Under the pieces are notes generated by a model. It worked only from the letters and a program-made list of their open reading frames with translations. It ran no database searches and was not told the DNA's origin. Of a stretch of DNA of 64,000 nucleotides, positions 7,481 through 17,280 are shown piece by piece (within the stretch, counting starts at the first letter, position 1; each line of letters opens with the position of its first letter). Made by a program: the position numbers and the translations under genes. The stretch is from Xylanibacter rodentium (GTDB lineage: Bacteria > Bacteroidota > Bacteroidia > Bacteroidales > Bacteroidaceae): positions 62,001 through 126,000 of the forward strand of contig NZ_JABKKE010000009.1 of assembly GCF_013166575.1 (NCBI RefSeq), written 5' to 3'.

Positions 7481-7999
7481 ATGAGACGATTGACATTACT
7501 CACACTTGTGTTGGCCGCAGTTCTGGGCATACTGGCCCATAAAGAAGCACCGTTGATTATCAGTCCTGCCGACCGTACTCTGATGGACAACGTTCTATTT
7601 GACTTCGTGAAACGGAACGGAGACAACTGTTCAGAAAAGCAAAATAAGTTTAAGGACGAATCCGGCAAAACCGGCATCAAGCCTTCCCTTGACATGCAGT
7701 ACTTTCGCATCGGCATAAACCGCAGATGTTCACTGCCATGCTATAACCCCAACGGAACATGTTCTTCGATATGCTGCCTTATAGGCCGATGTCTCGAATA
7801 CAACTGCAAATGCGGTTGCAACCCTGAAATCAACAACGAAATAATGAATACGGACAACACCAGGATTTCATTCAGCCACTACGTAAAGAATTATATGAGC
7901 TGGTTCATGCGCAGCTCATGCAAGAAGATTGCTGTGCATTCCGACTTTTCCAACAATGCGCTCCAGCTGTTCGACATCAGTTCCGAAGTGACGATATAA
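7481..7999 (+). CDS. Secreted cysteine-rich protein of unknown function
   Basis: 172 residues. The first ~20 are a signal peptide or membrane anchor (LTLLTLVLAAVLGILA). Residues ~83-113 hold a dense cysteine cluster, spaced C-x3-C-x6-C-x3-CC-x4-C-x4-C-x-C-x-C, with two further cysteines elsewhere. Ten cysteines in so short an exported domain suggest disulfide bonding or metal binding. This spacing matches no family I can name. The gene has its own -7 box at 7374, is followed by a 150 bp gap, and precedes a metal exporter gene that has its own promoter. A metal-related role is a guess from position only. Confidence 0.55.
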   Translation: MRRLTLLTLVLAAVLGILAHKEAPLIISPADRTLMDNVLFDFVKRNGDNCSEKQNKFKDESGKTGIKPSLDMQYFRIGINRRCSLPCYNPNGTCSSICCLIGRCLEYNCKCGCNPEINNEIMNTDNTRISFSHYVKNYMSWFMRSSCKKIAVHSDFSNNALQLFDISSEVTI

Positions 8000-8112
8000 A
8001 AAAGCCAACGCCCAGCCCTCGGCGCCAATATATCCTGAACGTATTTCACAGTAAGAGCTCATGTGATGTTCATCCGGCAAAACTTTGCAACCTGATTGCA
8101 TTACGGTTTAGC

Positions 8113-8120
8113 TAACTTTG
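8113..8120 (+). promoter_or_regulatory. -7 box TAACTTTG of the CDF transporter gene
   Basis: TAACTTTG lies 32 bases upstream of the ATG at 8152. Confidence 0.5.
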
Positions 8121-8151
8121 CACCGTACAAAACAAAAGAACAGACAATCAT

Positions 8152-9084
8152 ATGGAACATCATCACTCCCACCACAACCATACAGCGCCGTCGCTCAACG
8201 GCGTATTTATATTCTCCATAGCACTCAACCTGATATTCGTAGGCATTGAGACAGTGGTAGGGCTTATGGAAAACTCTATGTCACTGCTTTCCGACGCTGG
8301 GCACAACCTCAGCGATGTCTTCTCACTCGTACTTGTGCTCACAGCGTTCTGGCTGGCACGTGTACATCCCACCAAGCGATACACATACGGGCTGAAAAAG
8401 AGTACGGTGCTTATATCCCTGCTCAACGCCATCATACTGCTCGTAGCCGTAGGGGTCATAATGATAGAAAGCCTGCACAAGTTCTACGAACCGGCCGATG
8501 TCAACGGCATGGCTGTGTCATGGACAGCCTTTGCCGGCATCATCATCAACGGCCTCACAGTACTGTTGCTCATGCGGGGCCGGAAAAACGACATAAACGT
8601 ACGCGGAGCCTTCCTGCACATGCTGACCGACACACTGGTGAGCGCAGGGGTGGTAGTGTCGGGAATTGTGATTACTTTCACAGGATGGAATATTGTCGAC
8701 CCTATAGTGTCGCTCGCTATCGCCATGGTAATACTTGTATCCACATGGCGGCTGCTCGCCGAAAGCCTCAAGCTGTCGCTCGACGGAACACCGGAAAACA
8801 TAGATGCCGACAAAATAACAGAACAAATGGCCGGCTGCACCCACGTGACAAACGTACACCATGTGCATGTATGGGCCATAAGCACAACAAAAAACGCGCT
8901 GACGGCCCATGTCATGATAGACGATATCAGCGCGATGGAAAACGTGAAAAGGGAAATCAAGCAGAAACTTGCCGAGGCCGGCATAAACCACTCTACACTC
9001 GAAATCGAGACCGAAAGATGCCAGTGTGCCGACCGTGCTATCCGTTATGGCGACGACGGGCACCGACATGCCCATGAGGAATAA
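8152..9084 (+). CDS. Cation diffusion facilitator, probable Zn(2+)/Co(2+) exporter
   Basis: 310 residues, the usual length for a CDF protein. The N terminus is histidine-rich (MEHHHSHHNHT). Six hydrophobic segments follow, with the paired metal-site motifs DAGHNLSD in the second helix (~residues 48-55) and HMLTD in the fifth. The soluble C-terminal domain (~210-290) has the typical HHVHVWAIS stretch. CDF proteins exchange a cytoplasmic divalent metal for protons across the inner membrane. The motif pair fits the zinc-type subgroup. Its last 47 bases overlap the tail of the convergent EamA gene; both frames stay intact, so this is true overlap rather than an error. Confidence 0.9.
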   Translation: MEHHHSHHNHTAPSLNGVFIFSIALNLIFVGIETVVGLMENSMSLLSDAGHNLSDVFSLVLVLTAFWLARVHPTKRYTYGLKKSTVLISLLNAIILLVAVGVIMIESLHKFYEPADVNGMAVSWTAFAGIIINGLTVLLLMRGRKNDINVRGAFLHMLTDTLVSAGVVVSGIVITFTGWNIVDPIVSLAIAMVILVSTWRLLAESLKLSLDGTPENIDADKITEQMAGCTHVTNVHHVHVWAISTTKNALTAHVMIDDISAMENVKREIKQKLAEAGINHSTLEIETERCQCADRAIRYGDDGHRHAHEE

Positions 9085-9964
9085 ACTTCACGAGCAACGG
9101 ACGGGCCACGACAAATGTCACCGAGACAAAGATAAGCAATGCACCGAGAATGATGCGGCCGGTCAGCCGCTCGTCAAAAACCATCACACCGATGGTCAAC
9201 GCCGTGACAGGTTCAAGCGCACCGATGATGGCACTATATGTAGGACCGATGCTCTTTATCGACACGTTGATGAAAAGTATCGGTATTATCGTCGGTACAA
9301 GTGCCACACCCACTACATTGCCCCACCCTGCAATGGTGGACGGCACGGCCTGCAAACGTGTACCGAAACCCGTAAACACAAAAAACATCAACGCACCTGC
9401 CACAAGCACCCACAGAGTCATCCGCGCCGACGGCACACGGCTCAGCACAGAGTGGTCCACACCAACTATATATACCGAATAGCACAGCGATGACAGCACA
9501 ACAAGCAGCAGCCCTGTAGTGCTAAGGCTTACATCGCCATCCCCCTGATACAGCAGTGCAATACCTGCCGTGGCCGTGGCTATACAGCCATATGTGAGCA
9601 ACGACGCCCGTTCATGGAAGAATACCGTCATTATCACAGCCACAAGTATCGGATATACAAAAAGTATGGAGCAGGCCACACCCGCATCCATATACAGAAA
9701 ACTCTGATACAACGTCTGCGACGACATGGCAAATATTATTCCGGCAAGCAGCAATGGCGCTATCTCACGGCGGCAGATACCGAGTCTTACACCTCGCAGG
9801 CGCAACACAGCAGCCAAAATCGCGGCAGCGATGGCAAACCTGTAGAACAACACAGATTCAACATCCATACCTTCGTCATACAAAGCGAGCGAAAACAGCG
9901 GATTCGTTCCGTACGCCACAGCAGCCGTCACGCCACATACAGCACCCTTGGTTCTTGTATTCAT
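9038..9964 (-). CDS. EamA/DMT-family permease
   Basis: About 308 residues with ten hydrophobic segments arranged as two EamA repeats. The end of the second repeat (SAIIGALEPVTALTIGVMVFDE) is characteristic of drug/metabolite transporters. The longer frame begins at a TTG at 9988 inside the upstream gene. I prefer the ATG at 9964, which leaves a 10-base gap to the yjbQ-type gene and suggests co-transcription. The substrate of this broad family cannot be inferred. A second EamA gene at 15302 is similar in architecture. Confidence 0.85.
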   Translation of the reverse strand: MNTRTKGAVCGVTAAVAYGTNPLFSLALYDEGMDVESVLFYRFAIAAAILAAVLRLRGVRLGICRREIAPLLLAGIIFAMSSQTLYQSFLYMDAGVACSILFVYPILVAVIMTVFFHERASLLTYGCIATATAGIALLYQGDGDVSLSTTGLLLVVLSSLCYSVYIVGVDHSVLSRVPSARMTLWVLVAGALMFFVFTGFGTRLQAVPSTIAGWGNVVGVALVPTIIPILFINVSIKSIGPTYSAIIGALEPVTALTIGVMVFDERLTGRIILGALLIFVSVTFVVARPLLVKFIPHGHVGARRRHNG

Positions 9965-9974
9965 ATATATATTA

Positions 9975-10388
9975 CTATTCGCCGACAACTGTCGCTACAA
10001 TGCGGCGCGGCCCGCCGCAATCACGATATTCACACAGATATACACCCTGCCACATTCCAAGATTGAGACGCCCGTCGCTGACGGGTATCGTCAGACTTAC
10101 ACCCGACATCACCGATTTGGCATGACTCGGCATATCGTCGCTGCCCTCCATCGTGTGTTCATAATAAGGCTGGTTCTCGGGCACAAGACGGTCGAATATC
10201 TTCTTCATGTCCGTGCGCACGTCCGGATCGGCATTCTCGTTGATACACAGTCCGCAACTGGTATGCTTCACGAACAGATTGACAATTCCCGTACGCGGCA
10301 GAGGCGGCAACTGTCTGACAATCTCTCCCGTCACAAGATGGAATCCCCGCGAAACAGGCTTCAGACTGAATTCTATTTGCTGTATCAT
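9975..10388 (-). CDS. yjbQ: YjbQ/UPF0047 family protein
   Basis: 137 residues, full length for the family. Conserved blocks are visible in order: VKHTSCGLCINENADPDVR, HAKSVMSGVSLTIPVSDGRL and LGMWQGVYLCEYRD. The His and Cys residues line the pocket in known structures. E. coli YjbQ shows weak thiamine phosphate synthase activity, but the physiological role is unclear. It is 10 bases upstream of the EamA gene and 24 bases downstream of the flavoprotein gene, so the three leftward genes may form one operon. Confidence 0.9.
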   Translation of the reverse strand: MIQQIEFSLKPVSRGFHLVTGEIVRQLPPLPRTGIVNLFVKHTSCGLCINENADPDVRTDMKKIFDRLVPENQPYYEHTMEGSDDMPSHAKSVMSGVSLTIPVSDGRLNLGMWQGVYLCEYRDCGGPRRIVATVVGE

Positions 10389-10412
10389 ATGCTATTGGAC
10401 CTAATCCCTATG

Positions 10413-11036
10413 TTATCTTATAAAATTAGTCTTGATTTTCGTCTCTGTCACTGGCAGTTCCACACCGGCCTCACGACCAGCCTCTATCGAGCGAAGAAGC
10501 CAAGCCATGTTGCGTCCCAACTGGCGCATGGTCTGCATGCCTTCCAAGTCGCGGCACACCTCATCGGGAGTGTTGCCGTGCACTTCGTTCCAATAGTTGG
10601 ACGACACCACAGGCATGCCCGCAATAGTGAAATAGCGGTTCAGATCCTCAAATCCGCCCAACGCCCCACCGCGACGGCAACTCACGACGGCGGCTGCCGG
10701 CTTGTTGGCATAGATACCTGTTTTCGAACAGAACGCACGGTCCATGAATGGCTTGACAGCTCCCGACGTACCGGCAAAATGTATCGGCGTACCGAAAACA
10801 AAGCCATCGGCTCCACCCACTTTCTCCAGAAAACCGTTTACGGCATCGTCACCATACCAACATCGCTTTGTGGCAGAACATTTGCCACACCCGATGCATC
10901 CCATCACCGGCTTCACGCCACACCAGAACATCTCGGTCTCTATACCGGCTTTCTCCAGTTCACCGGCCACCTCCTCCAAAGCGGCATGCGTGCAGCCATT
11001 CTTGTGCGGGCTGCCGTTTACCAATATCACTTTCAT
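10413..11036 (-). CDS. NADPH-dependent FMN reductase / Isf-like iron-sulfur flavoprotein
   Basis: 207 residues from the ATG at 11036. The longer frame adds 25 atypical residues, whereas MKVILVNGSPHKNGCT is the normal start of the flavodoxin fold with its FMN phosphate loop. Residues ~47-59 contain C-x2-C-x2-C-x5-C (CIGCGKCSATKRC), the compact cysteine motif that holds a 4Fe-4S cluster in Isf proteins. FGTPIHFAGTSGAVKPFMDR is the usual second flavin region. Such proteins reduce quinones, oxygen species or small electron acceptors in anaerobes. The last ~35 residues are helical (LLRSIEAGREAGVELP). Confidence 0.8.
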   Translation of the reverse strand: MKVILVNGSPHKNGCTHAALEEVAGELEKAGIETEMFWCGVKPVMGCIGCGKCSATKRCWYGDDAVNGFLEKVGGADGFVFGTPIHFAGTSGAVKPFMDRAFCSKTGIYANKPAAAVVSCRRGGALGGFEDLNRYFTIAGMPVVSSNYWNEVHGNTPDEVCRDLEGMQTMRQLGRNMAWLLRSIEAGREAGVELPVTETKIKTNFIR

Positions 11037-11288
11037 TGTCTTTTCATTGTTTGTTGTTAGATGGTGCAAAGTTATCTCATTTTTCCGACATAATCGCATC
11101 AAATCAGACAATGAGTCAAAATATAGACAGAATTTGTCATGTTGCTCAAATCTGTCAAACGTATCGCAACATCACGAGCCATCGTACCGGCATCGGAATT
11201 TGGGACGTACGGTGAAGTCAAGGTTTACGAACTATTTTGACAAAACACTTCGTCGTTCGTCACAAAAACGACTTCTGCAGATTACGGG

Positions 11289-11576
11289 CCGAAAATAGCG
11301 CATTTTTCGTCAAAACTGGAAGCGCTGACTATCAGGCACTTACGTTTTTCAAAGACCAATACGGCTATGTAAAGAAAGCAGAGAGGGCCGTTTCACCTTG
11401 CAATAAGGCCGTTATTGCATTGCGACGGCGGCCTTATTGCAATGCGAAACGGCCGTTACGGGAGTGCCGGGAGGCCCTTACGGCAGAAAAACAGAGCCAA
11501 AAACACGTGTAAAGAAAGCAGAGAAGGCCTTACGGCTTTTCTATTTCGAGAAAAAAGAAGTGCGTTTTTTTAAGAA
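11289..11576 (+). repeat. Long dispersed intergenic repeat, copy A
   Basis: This ~288 bp unit matches 31063-31338 in the same orientation over its full length, with the central ~150 bases nearly identical. The core is palindromic: GGCCGTTTC (11386-11394) pairs with GAAACGGCC (11446-11454), and TTGCAATAAGGCC (11398-11410) with GGCCTTATTGCAA (11430-11442). The sequence AAAGAAAGCAGAGA occurs twice inside, about 140 bases apart. Short open frames across it are an accident of GC-rich repeats. Confidence 0.85.
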
Positions 11577-11774
11577 AAAGAAATACATTACGACTTTCCA
11601 GACATAAAGACATTCCCGACATCCGCTCTTTGGACATAAAGACAAAGAGAGCACATATAAATTGGTCAACAGAATCAAACTACATTGTCATCCAGACATA
11701 GGATGTATGCGCCACGACGGGTAGGGTGTCCAAAACTTGTCGTTCATTTCTGAAATCATAGTCAAATAAAAATA

Positions 11775-11880
11775 TTAAGTTAGTCAACAGTATTAAACCA
11801 GAACGCGCATTCTATCCAAGCATGGATTGTTCATTCTATGTCCGGAAGATTATGTAGCTTAATTCTGTTGACTAACTTAA
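11775..11880. mobile_element. MITE-like element with 22 bp terminal inverted repeats
   Basis: TTAAGTTAGTCAACAG plus TATTAA at 11775-11796 is mirrored at 11859-11880, with one mismatch in 22. The 106 bp unit has no coding capacity. A third, diverged copy of the terminus (GGTCAACAGAATCAA) lies near 11664 in direct orientation. No clear target duplication is visible. It could also be a large hairpin in the leader of the next gene. Confidence 0.5.
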
Positions 11881-11938
11881 CTTCAAATATATATTGGTGA
11901 AATATATTTGTTTGTTTCGTGCTTTCCTGGAAAAGTTG

Positions 11939-11946
11939 TATCTTTG
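11939..11946 (+). promoter_or_regulatory. -7 box TATCTTTG
   Basis: TATCTTTG lies 28 bases upstream of the ATG at 11975, immediately after the MITE-like element. Confidence 0.5.
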
Positions 11947-11974
11947 TGAACGCAACACTGTTAAAGGTAAGTAT

Positions 11975-13543
11975 ATGGAAATACAACAATTGAAGCGATG
12001 CCCGGTGGGAATACAAACGTTCTCTGAAATTATAGAGAATAATTATGTGTATGTGGACAAGACGGAATATGTGTATCGTCTTACCCATTCCGATGCCAAA
12101 TATTTCTTTCTCAGCCGTCCGCGTAGGTTCGGCAAGTCACTGCTTACATCCACGTTACGCTGCTATTTTGAGGGTCGCCGCGATTTGTTCAAGGGTTTGG
12201 CTATTGACAGACTTGAGACAGAATGGGCAGAATCCCCTGTATTGCATTTCGACATGAGCCTTGCCAAGCATGTTGACAAAGATACGCTTGAGTCAATGCT
12301 TGGTTTCCAACTCAGTCAATATGAAAAAATATACGGTAAATCAGACGGGGCGAATAAACTGAACGACCGCCTTACATCGCTCATAATACGGGTCAACGAA
12401 CTTACCGGCCTCAAGGTCGTCGTGCTTATCGACGAGTATGACGCTCCGCTTCTCGACGTAATGCACGAGGAGCGTGACCTGCCGGTGCTACGCAATGTGA
12501 TGCGCAACTTCTACTCTCCGCTGAAAGCGTGTGACCCCTATCTGCGCTTCGTTTTCCTCACAGGTATAACCAAGTTCTCGCAACTCAGTATTTTCAGCGA
12601 GCTGAACAACATATCAAACATCAGCATGGATGATCCGTACGCTGCCATCTGCGGCATAACCGAAAAGGAAATGCTCGAACATTTGGATGGCTATATAGAG
12701 CGGTTGGCCGAAAAACTCGGTCTGCCCCATGACGAAGCGGTAAGGAAACTGAAAGAGAGATACGACGGATATCACTTCACATGGCCTTCGCCGGATATAT
12801 ATAACCCGTTCAGCCTGTTGAATGCCTTTTCAAAAAACAAAATAGACAACTACTGGTTCGGAAGCGGCACTCCCACGTATCTTATAGAGATGCTGCGCAA
12901 GTATGATGTAACACCCCAGGAAATAGGACAACGGGAGACACTTGCATCAGCGTTCGACGCACCTACGGAGAGACTCTTGAACATAACCCCACTACTCTAT
13001 CAGAGCGGATACATCACAATAAAAGACAAGGACGAAGAGACCGGACTGTATATTCTCGACATACCAAATGCAGAAATAAGGACGGGACTGATGGAAAGTC
13101 TTCTGCCCAACTATCTTGCATCGCGCACGGAACAAGGCATGACGCTTGTCGCAAAGATGTATCGTGCCATATTACGAAACAACATAGACAACGCGCTGAC
13201 CCTGATGCAGCAGTTTTTGCTCACAGTCCCATATTGCGACAATACCGATTACGAAGGACATTACCAGCAGCTGTTCTACGTTATATTCACACTTTTCGGA
13301 ATGTATGTCGACGTAGAAGTGCGTACGCCGCGCGGTCGTGTGGATATTGTCATGCGTGCCGGCGGCAAGCTGTATGTCATCGAGATGAAACTCAACCGGT
13401 CGGCTGCCGACGCTATCAGTCAGATAGACCTTAAAGACTATCCCTCACGCTTCGCCCTCTGCGGGCTGCCCATAGCCAAGGTAGGCATCAACTTCGACAG
13501 CGGTAAGCGAACCATCACTGACTGGAAGATAGAACAGTGCTGA
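11975..13543 (+). CDS. AAA-ATPase-like protein with C-terminal PD-(D/E)XK nuclease-like domain (DUF1703)
   Basis: 522 residues from the ATG at 11975, chosen because MEIQQLKRCPVGIQTF is the usual start of this family and sits 28 bases after a -7 box. The N-terminal AAA-ATPase-like domain has a Walker A-type loop (LSRPRRFGKSLL, ~residues 49-60) and Walker B (VVVLIDEYDAPLL). The C-terminal domain (~430-522) has GRVDIVM...YVIEMKLN, the D...ExK core of PD-(D/E)XK nucleases. The family is strongly amplified in Bacteroidales genomes and in some intracellular bacteria. Its role is unknown, though defence or selfish behaviour has been proposed. It stands alone and ends in a hairpin at 13602. Confidence 0.85.
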   Translation: MEIQQLKRCPVGIQTFSEIIENNYVYVDKTEYVYRLTHSDAKYFFLSRPRRFGKSLLTSTLRCYFEGRRDLFKGLAIDRLETEWAESPVLHFDMSLAKHVDKDTLESMLGFQLSQYEKIYGKSDGANKLNDRLTSLIIRVNELTGLKVVVLIDEYDAPLLDVMHEERDLPVLRNVMRNFYSPLKACDPYLRFVFLTGITKFSQLSIFSELNNISNISMDDPYAAICGITEKEMLEHLDGYIERLAEKLGLPHDEAVRKLKERYDGYHFTWPSPDIYNPFSLLNAFSKNKIDNYWFGSGTPTYLIEMLRKYDVTPQEIGQRETLASAFDAPTERLLNITPLLYQSGYITIKDKDEETGLYILDIPNAEIRTGLMESLLPNYLASRTEQGMTLVAKMYRAILRNNIDNALTLMQQFLLTVPYCDNTDYEGHYQQLFYVIFTLFGMYVDVEVRTPRGRVDIVMRAGGKLYVIEMKLNRSAADAISQIDLKDYPSRFALCGLPIAKVGINFDSGKRTITDWKIEQC

Positions 13544-13601
13544 AAAAACGGCATAACAGCCAACGGCAAACGACGGCCATTGGCGGCACATTGACATCCG
13601 G

Positions 13602-13638
13602 GCCCCGGAACGGCATCAGTACAAAGCCGTTCCGGGGC
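13602..13638 (+). terminator. 13 bp perfect hairpin after the AAA gene
   Basis: GCCCCGGAACGGC (13602-13614) pairs with GCCGTTCCGGGGC (13626-13638) across an 11-base loop, about 60 bases after the stop. There is little of a T-tract, so termination is likely but not certain. Confidence 0.6.
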
Positions 13639-13796
13639 TTGGTGCGTTCTGAAGAAATATTCCCAGACTTCATGACAGTATAGCACAAGAGCCGCATTTT
13701 CACATTCTCTCACTTATATCCCCGTAAAAGATTATAAACCATGTGAAATATACGACCGGAATACAGCGGTTATTTCCTGTAGCGGAATAAAGGATG

Positions 13797-13804
13797 TATA
13801 TTTG
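13797..13804 (+). promoter_or_regulatory. -7 box TATATTTG of the enolase gene
   Basis: TATATTTG lies 56 bases upstream of the enolase ATG. Confidence 0.5.
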
Positions 13805-13857
13805 CAGCGTGACAGGATACAAGAAAGAATATTTGTTTAACCATTTAATTCAATTAA

Positions 13858-15171
<1,314 letters not shown>

Positions 15172-15249
15172 AGATTATTCCAAGCGAGAGCTTTATTAAT
15201 TGAAAATGAGAATGTAAAATTATGATTACTCTTGTCGGTGAATATTAAC

Positions 15250-15296
15250 TGTGTTACACGGTCCAAGTAACAACGTTACATGGGCCGTGTAACACA
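15250..15296. terminator. Bidirectional terminator hairpin between eno and the EamA gene
   Basis: A 15 bp stem, TGTGTTACACGGTCC (15250-15264) with GGGCCGTGTAACACA (15282-15296), has one wobble and an inner GTAAC/GTTAC stem. It lies between two convergent genes. Confidence 0.75.
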
Positions 15297-15301
15297 ATAT
15301 G

Positions 15302-16222
15302 CTATGCGGATTGTTCGATATCCTTGCGGCTTCTCGATTTCGTAACGAGCCACACGCCTGAAAATACCAGCACCACAGCAAGTCCATGACTCCAACGGAA
15401 AGCGCCTATGCCGGTGAGCACACTGACTGTTACAGAGACAAGCGGCTGCACATAATTATATATACTCACCACCGTGGGACGCAGGGTGCGCTGTCCTATC
15501 ATAGTGAGTATATAGCTCAAGTAGGTGCCTATGGCAACGACATAAGCAGTCTCGAACCATGTCGACGCGGGCACGGAGGCCCATGGTATGGCCGCCACAT
15601 GACTGAATGAAAACGGGAGTATGAGAGCCACAGCCCATGTGAACATCCATTTGTTGACCGTGAACACCGAATACCGGCGTACGAGCGGGTTGAACAGCGA
15701 GAGATAGAGTGCGAAAGAGAACTGGGCAAAGAGACAAAGCAAATCGCCACGGATGTCACCCACTTTGGCATTGGTCGCCGCTGCCGATGTGAGTATGAGT
15801 ATCAGTGCACCGCTGCAGCCCATAAGCACGCCTGCGGCCTTCTTGCCGGTAATGGGTTCCTTAAGGATGAGAGCGGCCAGAATCATGGCGAAGATTGGCA
15901 TTGAGGTGGTTACGATGCTGGCGTTGATGGGCGAAGTGATGCTCAGCCCGATGGTATAGCAGCATTGGTTGCATACAAGTCCGAAGAGTCCGGCCAAAGG
16001 AAACAGCATGAGATCGCGACGCATCACACGCTCACGTTTGGTAAAGAATGATGTGAGCCAAAAGAGCACGGCAGCACCGCATACGCGGAATGTAACCATA
16101 TCGATGCCGGTGATACCGTGGGTCATGGCGTCCTTGCCGAGCGGAGCCATCAGTCCCCAAAAGGCACAGGCGAAGAACATGCTCAGATGAGCAATGAGCG
16201 GGCGGGTGTTTTTGTTATCCAT
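15302..16222 (-). CDS. EamA/DMT-family permease
   Basis: 306 residues with ten hydrophobic segments in two EamA halves. The first begins ARLS-like with HLSMFFACAFWGLMAPLGK, and the second includes YNYVQPLVSVTVSVLTG, the conserved helix 9 region. It starts at an ATG 38 bases downstream of a TAATTTTG box (16260-16267, this strand) and is divergent from the AAA-ATPase gene. Substrate unknown; it is an inner-membrane exporter or importer of small metabolites. The C terminus is basic (TKSRSRKD). Confidence 0.88.
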   Translation of the reverse strand: MDNKNTRPLIAHLSMFFACAFWGLMAPLGKDAMTHGITGIDMVTFRVCGAAVLFWLTSFFTKRERVMRRDLMLFPLAGLFGLVCNQCCYTIGLSITSPINASIVTTSMPIFAMILAALILKEPITGKKAAGVLMGCSGALILILTSAAATNAKVGDIRGDLLCLFAQFSFALYLSLFNPLVRRYSVFTVNKWMFTWAVALILPFSFSHVAAIPWASVPASTWFETAYVVAIGTYLSYILTMIGQRTLRPTVVSIYNYVQPLVSVTVSVLTGIGAFRWSHGLAVVLVFSGVWLVTKSRSRKDIEQSA

Positions 16223-16259
16223 AAAAATAAATATGTTTGTTCGTTAAAAAAATCGGTTG

Positions 16260-16267
16260 CAAAATTA
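16260..16267 (-). promoter_or_regulatory. -7 box TAATTTTG of the EamA gene
   Basis: On this strand TAATTTTG lies 37 bases upstream of the ATG at 16222. Confidence 0.45.
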
Positions 16268-16311
16268 CAAAAAATACCCATACTGTATGACGCTTTATAG
16301 AATAAAATCGT

Positions 16312-16319
16312 TATATTTG
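16312..16319 (+). promoter_or_regulatory. -7 box TATATTTG of the AAA ATPase / DUF4435 pair
   Basis: TATATTTG lies 26 bases upstream of the ATG at 16346. The pair therefore has its own promoter. Confidence 0.5.
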
Positions 16320-16345
16320 CTGACAGAAGATTAAATGACTGGATT

Positions 16346-17161
16346 ATGAAATATGCAGAATACATAGAGGAGATTGAGATTGATTCGTTGTGGAGCGGTC
16401 TCAAACATATAAAATGGACACTCGACCCCAAGGTCAACATTCTCAGCGGAATAAACGGTGTAGGCAAAAGCACCATACTCAACAGGGTGGTACGAGGACT
16501 CATGCAGGGAGGCGAGTTTGCCAGCAACCGTATTCCTGGGGTAAGAATGAAAGTGATGCCGGAGGATGCCGGACGGATACGCTATGACGTGATACGTAGT
16601 TTCGACCGTCCGCTTATGTCCGGCGAGATGATGAACAAGGTTATCGACGCCTCGGTGACCACAGAATTAGACTGGCAGTTGTATCAGCTTCAGCGCAAAT
16701 ATCTTGACTATCAGGTAAACATAGGCAACCGCATCATCGAGGTACTGCAGAGCGGAGAACCGGACAGCGCACAACGGGCAAAAGACCTTTCGGCTCCGAA
16801 GCGTAAGTTTCAGGACATGATAGACCGGCTGTTTGCCGCTACGGGCAAGCGTCTGATACGAAGCAAGAACGAGATTCTTTTCACTCAGATAGGCGAGGAA
16901 CTCACTCCATATCAGTTGTCGAGCGGCGAGAAACAGATGCTGGCCATATTGCTGACTGTGCTCATTGAAGATTTGCGTCCGTATATTCTATTTATGGACG
17001 AACCGGAAGTGAGCCTGCACATTGACTGGCAGCAACGGCTGATCGACATGATTATAGAACTGAACCCCAACGTGCAGATTATCCTGACGACCCACTCTCC
17101 GGCTGTGATAATGAACGGATGGATGGATAAGGTGACGGAAGTAAGCGACATAACGGTGTAG
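16346..17161 (+). CDS. AAA ATPase (AAA_15/AAA_21, ABC-like), AriA-like
   Basis: 271 residues. It has a full set of ABC-type ATPase motifs: Walker A GINGVGKST (Lys41), signature LSSGEKQM (~192-199), Walker B YILFMDEPEVSLH (Asp218, Glu219) and the switch histidine in LTTHSP (His250). The lid region between Walker A and signature is only ~150 residues, so this is a short member without a long coiled coil. The gene is followed 119 bases later by a DUF4435 TOPRIM protein. An ATPase of this type next to DUF4435 is the composition of PARIS (AriA + AriB), a phage defence system triggered by anti-restriction proteins. AriA is larger, so equivalence is inference. A weak hairpin with T-run (17202-17222) in the gap may reduce read-through. 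Confidence 0.8.
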   Translation: MKYAEYIEEIEIDSLWSGLKHIKWTLDPKVNILSGINGVGKSTILNRVVRGLMQGGEFASNRIPGVRMKVMPEDAGRIRYDVIRSFDRPLMSGEMMNKVIDASVTTELDWQLYQLQRKYLDYQVNIGNRIIEVLQSGEPDSAQRAKDLSAPKRKFQDMIDRLFAATGKRLIRSKNEILFTQIGEELTPYQLSSGEKQMLAILLTVLIEDLRPYILFMDEPEVSLHIDWQQRLIDMIIELNPNVQIILTTHSPAVIMNGWMDKVTEVSDITV

Positions 17162-17201
17162 TTTTTTCAAGAGTCAATCGGTAAATAGAAATTAAGGAGC
17201 C

Positions 17202-17224
17202 AAGCCGAATGGCTTTTATTTTTG
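17202..17224 (+). terminator. Weak hairpin with T-tract between the two genes
   Basis: AAGCC-gaat-GGCTT followed by TTATTTTTG. The short stem suggests partial termination or attenuation between the ATPase and DUF4435 genes. Confidence 0.35.
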
Positions 17225-17280
17225 TGAAACACGACAAACATTGATACGAACAGATGCCTCGGCCTTAAAGAACAAAGAAT

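Larger units (their letters stand above)
11037..11974. other. 940 bp intergenic region between divergent genes
   Basis: No credible gene. It holds copy A of a long dispersed repeat (11289-11576), a partial copy of a terminal inverted repeat near 11664, a MITE-like inverted repeat (11775-11880) and the promoter of the next gene. Confidence 0.6.

Noticed and set aside
9038..9084. 47-base overlap of the CDF and EamA genes considered as a frameshift or misassembly
   Set aside because: Both proteins have normal lengths and intact C termini; convergent overlaps of this size occur naturally.
9948..11060. 370-codon frame on the plus strand
   Set aside because: It is antisense to the yjbQ-type and flavoprotein genes, whose products are clear. 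It is a shadow of codon bias.
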